From contig JAWZYU010000018.1 in the NCBI GenBank assembly GCA_038380435.1, positions 48,780,251 through 48,844,250 of the forward strand: a DNA stretch of 64,000 nucleotides, written 5' to 3'. The notes under the pieces were generated by a model that saw nothing but the letters and a program-made list of their open reading frames with translations, ran no database searches and was not told the origin of the DNA. Positions within the stretch are counted from its first letter, which is position 1; each line of letters opens with the position of its first letter. Below, piece after piece: positions 22,640-34,214 of this stretch. A program made the translations under genes and the position numbers. Source of the stretch: Ryuthela nishihirai (taxonomy: Eukaryota; Arthropoda; Arachnida; Araneae; Heptathelidae).

Positions 22640-22904
22640 AAAATATAATTTTATACTTTTCACCATTTAGCAAGACATGTGAATAACTCTTTTTCTTTAC
22701 AGGTGTTACAAAGATCGCACTGGGTTTTCTTGATTTTCAAAAGGTAATTTTTCAGAGCAGCAGTACCTACACACAACCTAATGATTTTAATAATATCTTG
22801 TTCATTGACACGAAATTGTTTAAAGAATGACAATATTTTCTCCAAGATAAAAGTTAATGTTATTATTAATTGGAGCTTGAAATTTGAAATATGTATTAAG
22901 TGAG
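22640..22904 (-). pseudogene. 3' end of a Jockey/I-type LINE ORF2
   Basis: The minus-strand frame carries an R-LCVGTAALKNYLLKIKK stretch followed by CDLCNTCKEKE and a later C. This resembles the cysteine motif that ends ORF2 of RNase H-bearing LINEs. Only about 80 residues remain. The upstream half is missing and is replaced by a SINE-B piece at its right edge, which also supplies the first residues of the open frame. Confidence 0.6.
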
Positions 22905-23011
22905 GTCCTGCCATCCTCTCAGATCTTCTACTGTGGCATATAAACTGATAGGCTCCTGTCAGACCTCTGTGGCAAGCAGCTGCTTGAGGGAGTATTTATT
23001 TATTTTTATTT
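22905..23011 (+). mobile_element. SINE-B, 3' half
   Basis: Begins at GAGGTCCTGCCATCCTCTCAG and runs to GCAAGCAGCTGCTTGAGGGAG and a TATTTATTTATTT tail. The tRNA-like head is absent (5' truncation). Confidence 0.85.
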
Positions 23012-23019
23012 ATATTATA

Positions 23020-24095
23020 TACATCGAAGAGCTAAAATATTATATCCACCTGACTAATATGATGTTGGTCCTCCACGTGCCGCCAAAACAGCTCTTACTC
23101 GGCGCGGTATACACGCTACCAGGTTTCTAAGGTGTTCTGTCGTATCTAGTACCAACACGTTACTAGCAGATTCTTTAACTCTTGTAAGTTACGTGGTTAA
23201 GCCGCCCAGATTGAATATGCTGTTTCAACACAAACACAGATGCTCGAATGGATTGATATCTGGGGAATTCAGAGTCCAGGGCAATACTCGGTAGTCTTCC
23301 TCATGTTGCACGAACCATTCTCGAACAATCCGGGCAACGCGGCATGGCGCATTATCCTGCTGAAAGAAGACACTACTAGAGAGGTATACCGTTGCCATGA
23401 AAGGATGTACCTGGTCTGCACGATGGTTAGGTAGGTGCTAGACGTCATAGTTTCCTGCGTATGAATGACTGGACCCAGGGTTCCCAGCAGAACTTTGCCC
23501 AAAGCATTACACTTCCTCCACTGGCTTGTTTTCGTCCCATGGCGTATCTTGATGCCAACATTTCCCTAGGTAAACGAAGTACACGTACCCGGATTACATG
23601 GTGCAAGAGGAAAAGAGATTCAACAGACCTGACGACCTTCTTCCAATCATTCGAGGTTCAGTTTTGAGGTTCGCGTGCCGATTGTAGGCGCTTTGAATTG
23701 TGAACCGAAGTTAGCATGGGTACTCAGAGCGGCCTGTTGCTACGGAGTCCCATTTTCAGCAGGGTTCGATGTATTGTGTGTTGTGACATATTATTCTCGT
23801 CACCAGCATTCAAATCATGAGCCAGTTGCGCCAGAGTATCCCTTCTGTTGTTTCGTACTATACAGGATATCCTTCGCTCATCTCTAGCATTGACGAGCCA
23901 TGGTCGGCCCAAACCTTGTCCGCGATTCGTTTTTTTTTCCCTCCTCAGATCACTTTTTGAAGGTACTAACCACGACTTATCATGAGCACCCACAAGTCAT
24001 GCCGTCACGCAAATGTTCTAACCCAGTCATCTGGCCATTATCATTTGGCCTTTGTCAAACACACTTAAGTCCTCTGCCTTCCCCATCTTAAGAAC
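23020..24095 (-). pseudogene. Tc1-like transposase gene and element, broken
   Basis: The minus-strand start near 24089 encodes MGKAEDLSVFDKGQ, a usual Tc1-like N-terminus. A helix-turn-helix region follows (RNNRRDTLAQLAHDLNAG, SQHTIHRTLLKMGLRS). Next come a VRS-ES-F-like block near the first catalytic Asp, DNAPCHAARIVREW around the second, and NSPDINPFEHLW near the third acidic residue. The protein should be about 340 residues, but the frame is broken several times and stop codons sit early, so no active enzyme is made. The left end (CATCGAAGAGCTAAAATATTATATCC) probably belongs to the terminal repeat. The right terminus was not found. Confidence 0.85.
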
Positions 24096-25120
24096 AAGAA
24101 TAACACTGATTAACAGAGCTCAATATCAGGTTTTATTTATACCGTTTCATGATCTTCATATTCGCCGTCGTTTACTTGCATTCAGAGATCATTCACTTCG
24201 ATTTGCATAAAGACGCTCTAGTTATATGTTTTGGCACTTCGGTGTATATGTAAGATGCTGGTGCTAAACAGCATAGATCATGCAACATACCAGGCACTTC
24301 GTGGGTATAAAAAATGTCTCATGGAAACAAAGCGAAATTGATAATTTTAATTTTAATTTACGGAAAAACTGCTTTCAAATCTTTAAATTTTTAGCCTTTA
24401 AAAATCAAATATACGTCAAAAAAAAGAAAGCAAATATTTCAAACGTTTCTTTCTGTGAATTAAATTTTCATTATTCAAACAAATTAAGGGTTTTGACTTA
24501 TCAATGATAATCATAAAGACCTGGTGATTCTCGGAATAAGAATCTAGGTTTCAGAAAATCGAAGACGAGACAGGTTGATTAGGGATACGATTTCAATTTA
24601 CTGACAGTGAGACATTTTTCTAACACACGGAAGTGTAATCCAACAGAAAAAGAAACTAAATTTGACTAAGGCAGTGGAACGACGGAGCAATAGAGATGAA
24701 AAATCACAGTAGGTGGGAAGAGCAATAATTCACCCACTCTAAGCGCATCGAGTACAGACTGCATAATTACTCTGTATAGATTGAGAATAAGCCTATGTCT
24801 CACGGAGGTGTCACTTTTATTTTTACTGGAAGAGAGTTGGAGAAGTGTGACCTTTCTTGTGGTATGGTTAAGTTGAAGCTCTCATATGACGTCGCCAGCG
24901 TTCACCCCCTATTTAGTGCTCAATGTAATACGCGTTTTACACAAAAGAAACAAATGACATGTAAATTAAAAAAAAAGGCCGAAATACGGTGACCGAGTTA
25001 TTCCAAAAACGTACTAAATCCATCGTTAGCCAACTCTGTATCGTGACAAAAAATCAGGACATATGGGCTTCACGAAAATATTTTTCCAGACGCCGTAACA
25101 GTTCTCTAAAAGCCAAGACG
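24096..25120. other. No gene recognised
   Basis: Short plus-strand frames at 24280-24507 and 24795-25294 show no motif. The second overlaps the start of the LINE leader that follows. Confidence 0.4.
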
Positions 25121-26337
25121 TATGGACATCCTGTTAACTTTCTACCCCGCTTTCTCGTGGTGCATGCCGTTAATGCCTTTCAGGGAGATATTCTTTCACC
25201 TGAAAGTGAACTGAATGGAAGGATTTCCATATCAATTTGGCCTACTGATTTAGAATTCTATGGCTATCTTCTCCTTTTTATTTCACCCCTGTGAGTAGTG
25301 GTCAACTTCACAGGGTCTTAATGCTAACGACCTGTTCCAATTTGATGATCTTGATTGTGGATTTTATACTTATGCACTAATCGGCTTCTGTTTAAAAAGA
25401 ATCTATCGTTGTGTTCCCTGATTTTTTGTGAGTTGCCAGCCCCAACTGAATAGATACACAGAACACTATATATCAGCTGGAAGATGTTACTGATTAGAAT
25501 CCATTTTAGGTACATGAACCTTTGAAACTAATTCTTGTATCACCAAACATAAATTGTAGTAATATGTGTCAGATGCCGGTTTGCTGGAACTCGAAACAGT
25601 GGGACGCATTCTGATGGTAAAGAATTTCCATTTTACATCTGATTTCCTACTGGCATTGTGTCTTCAGCATCTAGTAGAAAAAAAAGTGGATGTTTGAACC
25701 AAGCCTGCGACTTGGGGGGTGGTCTTTGATATTCACCATCTAAACAACATTCTCTTTCAACAAACCCAATTTCTTTAGAAAAAATTATACATACCATTTT
25801 CAATCCACACAGTAACTTGGAACATGAAGACTTTTAACAGAGATTATTCTCTAGTTGCTCTCACATAGGAATTCCGTACAGCAGGTATAACCGAGACATT
25901 TTAAGCTTACAAGAGCAAGAAACCAGATGGACGGGTAGAAGTTAGATACTTGAAAAATCTTAAAATTCTCCTTTCAGGAAGTGAAGATGACAAACACCTG
26001 CATGGTGTAGCTAGGTTTCTCTTCAATAATTCCAGTCATGTTCTTTAGAGAAGCGAATGTATTAATCAGACATCTTATAGCTAAATTTTAAATAGGGATT
26101 AAACATTTAATGCTATCTGTTGCTATGCCCCCACTGAGAACTTCAGGCTCAGACCAGACTGAGAAAAATAGGTTTCGCGAAGAACTGGAAGAGTTTTTCA
26201 TTTTCAATTCTGTTCAAAAAGGAGTGTAGTTTTGGGTTGCATAGCAATATGATTATTCTATATTAATTAACGGCAAGTGGATTTGCTCGGTTAGGGACAC
26301 GAGGTCGTATGTAGGGGAGCTGAAATCTATTTTGACC

Positions 26338-26602
26338 ATGCCCGGATCTAGAGAGGGGAAGAGGAGGCCATTCCCCCCTTTTAGAATGATAATAATGATA
26401 AAAGAGTCAAATATTTATAAAATTATTTACATTCCATGCATTTTTCAAGAAAAGTTTAAAAAACCCGTTAAACGGATGGGGGAATATTTTACTGCATTGG
26501 AAATCCAGTCTCTTGCCCCTCCCCCCCCTTTTTTTTTGCAGTTTTTCGGCTCGATTTTGTTTCTTGAACCCCTCTTTGATTTTTTCCTAGATCCGGGCCT
26601 GC
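26338..26602. mobile_element. M2 MITE, in the LINE
   Basis: Left end TGCCCGGATCTAGAGAGGGG and right end CTAGATCCGGGCCTG are inverted copies. C-rich and T-rich blocks (CCCCTCCCCCCCCTTTTTTT) lie inside. It interrupts LINE sequence on both sides. Confidence 0.7.
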
Positions 26603-28084
26603 TTCTGACCGTTTCTTCCTTTAAACACTCTGGACTTTGAAGCATAAATGTTTTACTAAAGTTAGAATAATCACTTTTAGTACTAAAGCTCTTAAATACA
26701 CCCTGGCAGCAAAACCTTACCATGGTAGGTTTCTCAACCATTATGATAATAATTTGTTTACAACTGAGAATGAATGAGATCATTTTAACCAGGCTATTCC
26801 TGAGAATTGTAGTGCTATTGTGGGTAAAATAGAGCATAGGAAGTAGGATCATTTGAGTGACAAAGTTAAGCAGCTTATTTCCGAAAGAAGAAACTTCAGA
26901 TCAGAATCAGCACCCAACTGATATTAACAGACGACATTATAGAGAATGTAATAAGCATGTAAATGAGCAATTGAAAGCTGATAAGAATCTTTGTGCTGAT
27001 AGTCTGTCTGATATAACATTGACAGCTGCTACAGAACACAATAATAGAGAGGCGCATCAGATAGTAAATATTTTGAGTAGGAAAAAATAGATTGACATAC
27101 AGAGTGTAAGGAAGAATAAGTATGGAAAGGTTATTGAAGGTGAGGTTTCTATTATGGCAAGATGGGCCGAGCACTTCAGAGATGTCCAGGATAATGTGAT
27201 TAATTCTACCCCTATTGTATGAGATGATGATAGATATATTGTTAGCTTTAATAACGGCCGTATTTCATTACCTGAAGTTACTTTGACTATCTCTAAATTA
27301 AAACTATAGAAGTATCCAGGGTTAGATGAAATCACAGCTGGACGACTGTGATTTCTGCTGGGAATGATTCTGTTGTCAAATGGATGATTGACGTGTTTAA
27401 TATTTTCTATGATAAAGAAGTTGTATCTAAGAATTTTACTAGAGATATTATAATTCCTTATTTTGAAGAAACGTGATCGCAGTTCTTGCGATAATTATAG
27501 AAGAATCAGTCTACTCTCTATGCTAAGTAAAGTTCTGTCCATTATTGCTCTTAAAAGAATTGAACATTTGGCAGATGGGCGACTTCGAGATGAACAGAGT
27601 CGGTGCAGACGTGGTAGCGATCATACACCAAATCTTTACGTTCAGATTCTATGGAGATGTTTAGAATTTCAGAAACCTATGGTTACTTGATTTGTAGATT
27701 TCGAGAAGGCTTTTGACTTCGTTGATTGCCATAATATGTAGTTTATTGTGAGATTGTAAGGTATTCCTGATGTAAATTAGCATAATGATGGTTTTCTATA
27801 ATAACACTAAGTCGCGTATGAGAGTTGGAAGACTTGCAGTGATTGGGTTAGGCATTATTCCTGAAGTTCGACAAATCTTCATTTTGTCACTTTTCTATGC
27901 AGTTTAATTATTGATTATGCTATGGGAAATTCCCTGGAAGGAAAAAACTAGGGCCTTAGATGATCTAAGGATACCAAAATATCTGACTTAGTTTATGCTG
28001 ACGATTTGGTCCTTTTGACAAATGATGTTGATGAGGTGAAGCTTTTATTAAAGCTGTTAATGAGACTGATAATAGGATGAGTTT

Positions 28085-28347
28085 CAGGCGCGAAGCATGA
28101 GTGTAAGCAATTGAGACTTTAAGGCTGCGCAGTTCAGACATCTATGATTCTTGCAGCTGATTGATTTACAAAATTGCAAGTTACTTGTCAATCAGTCAAT
28201 AGTGTCATGGATCAACAATTACATCATACATCATTGGTTGATTGAAAAATGACTAATAGGTAAATCAGCCAATAATTTCCTAGTATCATCGTTTCTTCAA
28301 CTGCGCAGTCTCATTGTCTCACCTGCTTCCATTACTCTTCGCCGCTG
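28085..28347. mobile_element. P1 MITE, copy 6, in LINE thumb
   Basis: CAGGCGCGAAGCATGAGTG on the left and ACTCTTCGCCGCTG on the right. The flanks ATGAGTTT (28077-28084) and ATGGCTTT (28348-28355) match at six of eight positions, consistent with a decayed 8-bp duplication. Confidence 0.85.
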
Positions 28348-28385
28348 ATGGCTTTCGTGATTTGATTCTTCAGTCCAGTATATTA

Positions 28386-28432
28386 AAAAAAGTGCCGCTA
28401 AGAGGTAAAACAATCCTTAAACAACCCAACTC
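28386..28432 (+). mobile_element. SINE-A 3' tail fragment
   Basis: AAAAAAAGTGCCGCTAAGAGGTAAAAC then AACAACCCAAC is the last 45 bp of SINE-A, with one internal duplication. This is an extreme 5' truncation. Confidence 0.75.
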
Positions 28433-29544
28433 CATAGCCATCAAACATGAACTTTAACTAACAATCAACATGTGTTTTCAACACAAAGCTGAATGGTTCA
28501 ACGACCCATTTGAAGGACCGCAATTTCTATTTCAACGTGCCACCCTTCTCGATAATGAAAGGCAGGGGACAAACGGAGGCAGTATGAACTGTGGCAATGT
28601 CAATGATTGAGTCAGCAACTTGAAGTTAGGCATGTAGACGTTTCGTGGATACGAGATATATATGCATCTATGTTCCGGGATAAATTGTGTTAATGATGAT
28701 TTTATTACAATCTCGAAGCTGTTCAATGGGCCAACAAAAGAAAAATTCTAAACTACTGCTCAAATGATAATAACACTAAAATGTTTTCGTGTCTGATCGA
28801 GAGCATCATATATTGCCTTGACACTTGTTAAGAAACTAACTGCAAATAAATACAAGCGCTAATAAACTTCTATATAAAACAATTTAATTAATAGAAACAT
28901 CCTCAAGTCTTGCTAATTAATATAGATGAATAAAGTGATACACAAATAGTCTAGACAAGTTGTAAATAATCGTCGTTTACTGTTCTATGGGTGTGGGATT
29001 ATTCGGACATAAATTTCTAAGAATGCACAAGGGCGTAATTCAAACGAAAAGCTTTAAAATAAAAATATTTGACTTCAGAGTTAGAACTGGAGGATTTCTA
29101 ATTTCTGTCTTTATGGTGCTTCAAAATTAATATCAATATGCAGTGCTAATGAAATAAAGTGATGAAGCATTAATGTAAATATTTCCACAGAATATTTTTT
29201 CTTCAGGCAAATATCATTTAAATATCTTTTCAGATTTTTTTAGATTTTATTTTTCATCTGTTGACAGAATCTGGATTGTATTCAACCAACACACCTATAT
29301 TTTCGAATAAAGAATTTCAAAAGAGGAATAGGAAGACTCACTTTAATCGTTATAATTCGAGAAAATCATTGTTGTCAGTGTAAACCGTAATACGATTTTT
29401 CATGCATTGAAAATATGCATGAAAATATACATGAATAACCTTAATAAAATATGTTAATAAAGGTCTTTGTTGTAAAAAAAGTTAATTTATCAGATTTCTT
29501 ATGTTTATTTTTTTCCCATGCGAAGAGAGTTTTTTTAGTTTAAT
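28433..29544. other. No gene recognised
   Basis: AT-rich. A short minus-strand frame (28532-28726) has no recognised motif. Confidence 0.4.
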
Positions 29545-29760
29545 AAAGCCTTAACTGGCATAGTGGTTAGACAGCTAGCTACTGTTCCAGCAAGGCAAAC
29601 TTTGTGTGTTGTGTTAGCTCTAACTAAGGCAGTGGTCAGCAGTGACTTCGGTTGTAGTAGGGAATGTCCTTGTATGAGAAGGCCTGTAAAAAGCTAGGGG
29701 TAGCTTCTAGGATTCTTCTCTGTCCTATATGTCGCAAATAAAAAAATAAATAAAAAAAAT
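29545..29760 (+). mobile_element. Possible SINE with A-rich tail
   Basis: A tRNA-like head (ACTGGCATAGTGGTTAGACAG) is followed by about 170 bp with GAAGGCCTGTAAAAAGCTAGG and an AAATAAAAAAATAAATAAAAAAA tail. No second copy was seen in the window and no target duplication was found, so this is tentative. Confidence 0.45.
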
Positions 29761-30035
29761 TCCATTAAACATTTCTGTTTGTTTTCCATCAATAATTCAC
29801 GCATGTTGACTCGCTAATTTTGATACTTGGTTTAGAATATCATTTATGTAAAAGTATGTCCTATGTTAAATTATGAACTATATCCGAAAACTGAAAAAAG
29901 TACTGCAACCACAAATGACTGAACAGAAATATAAAAATCGTAAAAACAAATTTTCTAATTTTTAAATATAAATTGTAACTAGAAAGATAACATAGCGCTT
30001 TTGACAAATATATCTCTAAATGCAAAAAAAAAAAT
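29761..30035. other. No gene recognised
   Basis: AT-rich spacer between two repeats. Confidence 0.4.
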
Positions 30036-30039
30036 CTCT

Positions 30040-30300
30040 AAATACAAAAATCTTTGCATTTTCCCACCACTCCTGGAAGTAAATAAGGAAATCATTATTG
30101 TCGATGCAAACCTTCCTATTCCACCACCAAAATTTCGAATTTCTAAAGTAATTACATCGCTGCAATATTCATTCAAAATTTTAAAGTTTTCGAATTTTCC
30201 ACCGCTACAGGGCGCATTTACAGCTATTGGAAGATTCCGAAATGGCGAATCGTAATATTTCGTCAATATCTATCCAACGCAAAAAAATTCTCTAAAAACA
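30040..30300 (+). repeat. T1 unit, dispersed copy
   Basis: CCACCACCAAAATTTCGAATTTCTA, ACATCGCTGCAATATTCATTC, AGGGCGCATTTACAGCTATT and CGAATCGTAATATTTCGTCAA follow the order of the T1 units at 4.3-5.1 kb. The overlapping open frames on both strands arise from this repeat. Confidence 0.82.
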
Positions 30301-30405
30301 AAGAAGTTGAATGAATACATAAGGAAACACAGACACGCGACAAATTGTAAACATTAGACCATTTGAAACGTTTTTCTTTTAATTATATACACATTAAAGA
30401 AATTG

Positions 30406-30667
30406 CAGTGGCGAAGGGTAGTGAAAACAATTCAGACAATAAGACTGTGCAGTTGACTAAACGATGATTCTCGTAGATCATTGGCTGATTGAGTTATTAG
30501 TCACTTTTCAATCAACCAATGATCTACGATGCAACTGCTGATCCATGACACTATTGGCTAATTGACAAGTAACTGACAATTCTGTAAATCAATCACCTGT
30601 AAGAATCATAGATATCTCAACTGCGCAGTATAAAGGTCTCAGTTACTTCCGCTCACCTTCGCACCTG
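30406..30667. mobile_element. P1 MITE, copy 7
   Basis: Left CAGTGGCGAAGGGTAG and right CTCACCTTCGCACCTG are inverted ends. The flanks AGAAATTG (30398-30405) and CGAAATTG (30668-30675) form an 8-bp target duplication with one mismatch. Confidence 0.88.
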
Positions 30668-30785
30668 CGAAATTGGGATATTTATATAAATGAATTAGAT
30701 TACGTGAGGTCTGGAATAGGAAGAGTCTTTGAAATATTTCTTGGGTAATTTCCAGAAATCTTCACCAGGCTTACTAGTTCTAAGG

Positions 30786-30965
30786 GATGCGGGGACTCAA
30801 CTGGTAGCGAGCCAGGCTTGTAATCTACAGTTTCCAGGTTCGAATTCCAGCTGTACCAGCTATCAGATTTATCTCCGCTAAAAACCCAAACTGCCGTCGC
30901 TCAGAAAAAGGAGAGACTGATGGGCTTGGAACGGTCGTCGTCGATCAGATGGGGACGCTCTATGT
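30786..30965 (+). mobile_element. SINE-A, 5' part only
   Basis: The head GGGGACTCAACTGGTAGCGAGCC, box B GGTTCGAATTCC and the body to CGTCGATCAGATGGGGACG are present. Then the sequence changes abruptly to R1. Loss of the 3' half is the reverse of normal 5' truncation and suggests deletion or recombination. Confidence 0.8.
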
Positions 30966-31465
30966 ACAGGTATCGTGCGCCTCATTGGGTTAATCTGAAT
31001 TCTGCTTTGCTACTGCAAGCATTCCTATGATGAGGTGGAAAGTTGTACTTCACAGAAATCTGTTTACCGTCCTCAAAACTCGGCCTTGCCTAAACTACCT
31101 GATTCACACAGAAGCGTACTTTGGTTCACACAGAACCGAACCCTCTCCTTAAGGATTTTTTGAGAAAGAGTTCCAACCCCTTGACGCACTGACATGAACG
31201 ACTTTTACATTTGTCGGCCTCATTCTGTCTGCCTCTAACTGTTTACGCTCCTCACTGTGTCACCCGCACTAGAGTCTCCGGCTACTGATGCCAGACTAAT
31301 AAAGCGCTTTTGTTGCCGCTCAGTTCAAAGCATATGGAACACAGCCTAGCGAGGCACGAATAACAACTCATGAGCCACATTTCCCTCTCGGTACTTCCAA
31401 AAATACACTTAACACAGATATAACAATAATAACAAAAATAAATTAGAGGGACATGACACGCCCAC
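30966..31465 (+). repeat. R1 module, copy 3
   Basis: Blocks ATGAGGTGGAAAGTTGTACTTC, CACACAGAACCGAACCCTCT, CCTTAAGGATTTTTTGAG, CCCCTTGACGCACTG, AATAAAGCGCTTTTG, ATGAGCCACATTTCCC and AATTAGAGGGACATGACAC match copy 2 at 15.1-15.64 kb in order. Non-coding. Confidence 0.7.
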
Positions 31466-32153
31466 CCCCCTAAAGAAAGGTTTTTCCAGTGTATACCAAG
31501 ACTGTAAAAGCCGAAGAATGCAGAGTTAATTTACTCGTAGTGTACCAAATGTATATTCGTCGGTCATCAATGTCAGTAGGAAGCAATTGACTGCAATTCA
31601 CACTCTTTAAGTGTCTACAGACTCGATGACCTTTATTGTTCGAATAGAGTTTATTGTTCGAATTGTTCCCTGCGAATGGGTTGGGGGGGATTCCATTTCT
31701 TTTTATTTTCACACCCTTTCGAATTGGCATCTCTACCCTTTTCATCTCAACCCCTAACCTAAATACCAACACCCCAGGAGTTTTCTTAACGATAGAGTGC
31801 TTTTGCATAGAACCAAACCGGATCAGTTAGAGATGCTCCAAGTCCATCTTGCACATTTGACCTTCGCTCGACGTCCTGTACCAATGACGATGACGCATCC
31901 AAAATTCTCCCTTTCAGTTTTATTGTCATCTGTCAATCGGTTACTTCCGGAATAATTAGATGCCATTTCTCGTGCTTTATCTTTCATTTTGCAATTTTTT
32001 TCCTTTTTATCATGAATTTAAAAGTTATATTCTTTTTTTTAATTTCATTAGCGCCTGTTTTCCTATGGACTTCTTTATTTCGCCTTCCGATATTTTCTTA
32101 TATCTTTTATCTCTTATATAACTATTTTCTACTAAGGTTCTGTGTTTTTTGCC
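31466..32153. other. No gene recognised
   Basis: It contains a near-tandem pair of TTTATTGTTCGAAT at about 31635-31665. The minus-strand frame of 112 residues (31470-31808) has no recognised domain. The right part is pyrimidine-rich. Confidence 0.4.
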
Positions 32154-32720
32154 GTCCCGTGGCCGAGTGGTTAGCACGCTTGGCTACTGATCTAAGGGAC
32201 CTGCTTCCCAGGTTCGAGTCCCAGCTGGGTCAGCGTTGAGATTTATATCTCCGCAAAATTCTCCGCCCTGCCCACGGTCAGTAGGGGACACCGATGGGCT
32301 TGGAAAGGCCGCCGTCCGTCGGATGGGACGTTAAGCCGTGGCCCCGTGTGCGGGAGAGCCATACCCTGTGCACGTTAAAGAACACGCTGGATGGCCTTGA
32401 CGGGAGGCTACCATCTGTCTCCCAACAGCTGTTCCAGTGGGTCCCCTCCCCCAACCTTCTCTGAGCCTTCGGGGTCCATGTGACCTGGCCATTTAGCCCA
32501 TGGTGTGCAAAAAAGTGCCGCTCAGAGGTAAAACAACCCAACCCAACCCTAAGGGACCTGGGTTCGAGCCCCGGATTAGGCATGGATGTGTGTGTCGTTT
32601 TTCTGCTGAGGTCCTACCATCCTCTCAGATCTCCTACTGTGGCATATAAACTGGCAGGCTCCTGTCAGATCTCTGTGGCAAGCAGCTGCTTGAGGGGGTA
32701 TTTATTTTTTATTTTTCTGT
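32154..32720 (+). mobile_element. SINE-B split by a SINE-A
   Basis: The SINE-B head (CCCGTGGCCGAGTGGTTAGC… CTAAGGGACCTG) ends at 32203. A SINE-A follows, and SINE-B resumes at 32549 with a second CTAAGGGACCTG, GGGTTCGAGCCCCGG, GGCATGGATG and the 3' end GCAAGCAGCTGCTTGAGGGGG. The SINE-B body is otherwise complete. A plus-strand frame of 205 residues that starts here crosses three different repeats and is not a gene. Confidence 0.92.
32204..32548 (+). mobile_element. SINE-A nested in SINE-B
   Basis: 5'-truncated between the boxes (starts CTTCCCAGGTTCGAG) and ends in (AACCC)n. The exact 12-bp duplication CTAAGGGACCTG at 32192-32203 and 32549-32560 marks the target site. The body is almost identical to the 17.3- and 18.2-kb copies, which implies recent activity. 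Confidence 0.95.
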
Positions 32721-33751
32721 GTTTTAACGAAACATTCTTTTCAAACGAGATACTATCCTTTAGTCCTGTACTGAAGCTGTTTTCTTTATTTACGTTACTG
32801 ATTTTACCCTTATCAGCACTGAATTTAATACTTTCAGTAATACTGCTTTTATCAATACAACTTTTATTAATAGTTAATGACCATTTAGGTCTACTTTTGC
32901 ATTCTCTTCTACCTTTAAACAAATTTTTCTCCACTCATTGCATGAATATCAGAATCGTTTTCTGCTATATCAGTCCCTGGTTAAATATTCCTCTAACTAT
33001 AGCATTATTTCGTTCATTTCGATACAATCATCTTTTTTCCATTTCCTACCTTCGGCAGCATTTAATCGAACTTTTAACACTTTCTCTCTATCATTAATTA
33101 TGAAATTACTTCCTCGAGATCATTTCTGTCTAAACATCTCTCATCTATCTCCATTACAATTTTCTATTTATCAATACTATTTATACAATCCTCCATGTTA
33201 ATGTCCTTATATTTACAACCTAATTCCTTGATTTTTACATTTCCGACCTTAAGTGAATTTTCTGTTAGACTACTATTTTTCGTTACCTGTCTAATTTACT
33301 CTGAGTTATCTTTATCTAACATCTGCACACTATTTGTTAACTCAGAATTATATCTATCACTTATTTGGTTCTTATCTGGCATTACTTGATTAATTTCTCT
33401 TTCCTTTTCAATACAGACATTAGTCTTTATTTTATAATATTAATGTCCTCGTCTACCAGATAATTTATCTTTAACATCATATTCATACACTTTTTCTAAC
33501 TGAAAGTCATTCCTACTTTCAGAACTACATTTTCCTTCTATTTGAATATTCCACTCTACATCAGGATCGTTTACTTTAACTCTTTGACATTGATTCTTTA
33601 AGTCAGAATCGGAAATTTACCTAATTGACTGCTGTCTTCAATTTTCTATTTACACATAATTCTTAACTGATGATTAATCTTATCTTGAGATTTATCTAAA
33701 TATACTATTAGATAGTAAACTGCAGTTAAAAAAAAAAACATCTTTATCCGT

Positions 33752-34098
33752 AGTAAATAATCACAGGACAAATCCTGTAGACATGGAACTCATGAAATGA
33801 TGAGCTGGAAAAAAAATTTGGTTTTTCCGGGAACTCATGAAATGATGAGCTGAAAAAAAATTTAGTTTTGCCATGAGTGGGATTCGAACCCACGTCTCCA
33901 GGAAACACGCCTGTTAATGAAGGTTTATAAGGTCACATAAGATGAGAAAAGGTCAGCCATTGGTGGTGTAGTGGTAGCATAACAGCCATGTTTCCTGGAG
34001 GCGTGGGTTCGAATCCCACTGATGGCAAAACTAAATTTTTTTCAGCTCATCATTTCATGAGTTCCATGTCTACAGGACTTACCATGTGATTATTTACT
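33752..34098. mobile_element. SINE-C palindrome (two inverted tRNA-like copies)
   Basis: The outer arms AGTAAATAATCACAGG and its inverse near 34083-34098, then CTGTAGACATGGAACTCATG and CATGAGTTCCATGTCTACAG, pair. Inside lie a truncated minus copy (33870-33925) and a complete plus copy (33956-34026) of a 71-nt tRNA-like sequence. The plus copy has box A GTGGTGTAGTGGTAGC, box B GGGTTCGAATCCC and a seven-pair acceptor stem GCCATTG/TGATGGC. Both tails read outward. Confidence 0.8.
33956..34026 (+). other. tRNA-like sequence (SINE-C head)
   Basis: It folds as a tRNA by eye for the acceptor and T arms. The anticodon loop (around CATGTTT) lacks the invariant U before the anticodon, and the sequence occurs with the same 3' flank in other copies. 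It is therefore called a SINE head or tRNA pseudogene and not a functional tRNA. Confidence 0.6.
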
Positions 34099-34214
34099 AT
34101 TGATTTAACGCCCGGAGCGTGAGTGACAAATACTAATTCCATTTCTAATGAGGCAACAGAGTTGTCCACTTCCTGGATAGATGGCGCCACTAGTGCGAAT
34201 CAAATAAATAAAAA

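Larger units (their letters stand above)
25121..28380 (+). pseudogene. LINE (RTE/CR1-like), near full length, dead, with two nested MITEs
   Basis: The leader (CTTTCTCGTGGTG, GGCCTACTGAT, GTGGTCAAC, CACAGGGTCTTAATGCT) matches the LINE at 38.3 kb. Endonuclease remnants follow: LQEQETRWT near 25910, a TAR…GAEI region near 26300. Reverse transcriptase remains are RSSCDNYRRISLLSMLSKVL near 27480, a DFEKAFDFVD block near 27700, and the palm motif YADDLVLLTND at about 27993. The thumb (AVNETDNRMS) ends at 28084, where a P1 element is inserted. Sequence resumes at 28348 and is soon lost. Stop codons and frameshifts are frequent. The M2 element at 26338 splits the end of the endonuclease. In a working element this protein nicks DNA and reverse transcribes its own RNA; this copy cannot. 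Confidence 0.8.

Noticed and set aside
26445..26852. 135-residue minus-strand frame
   Set aside because: It covers an M2 MITE and LINE antisense; low-complexity G-rich and K-rich composition comes from C-rich DNA.
32480..33097. 205-residue plus-strand open frame
   Set aside because: It crosses SINE-A, SINE-B and the antisense of a gypsy-like spacer, so its composition is a by-product of three repeats.
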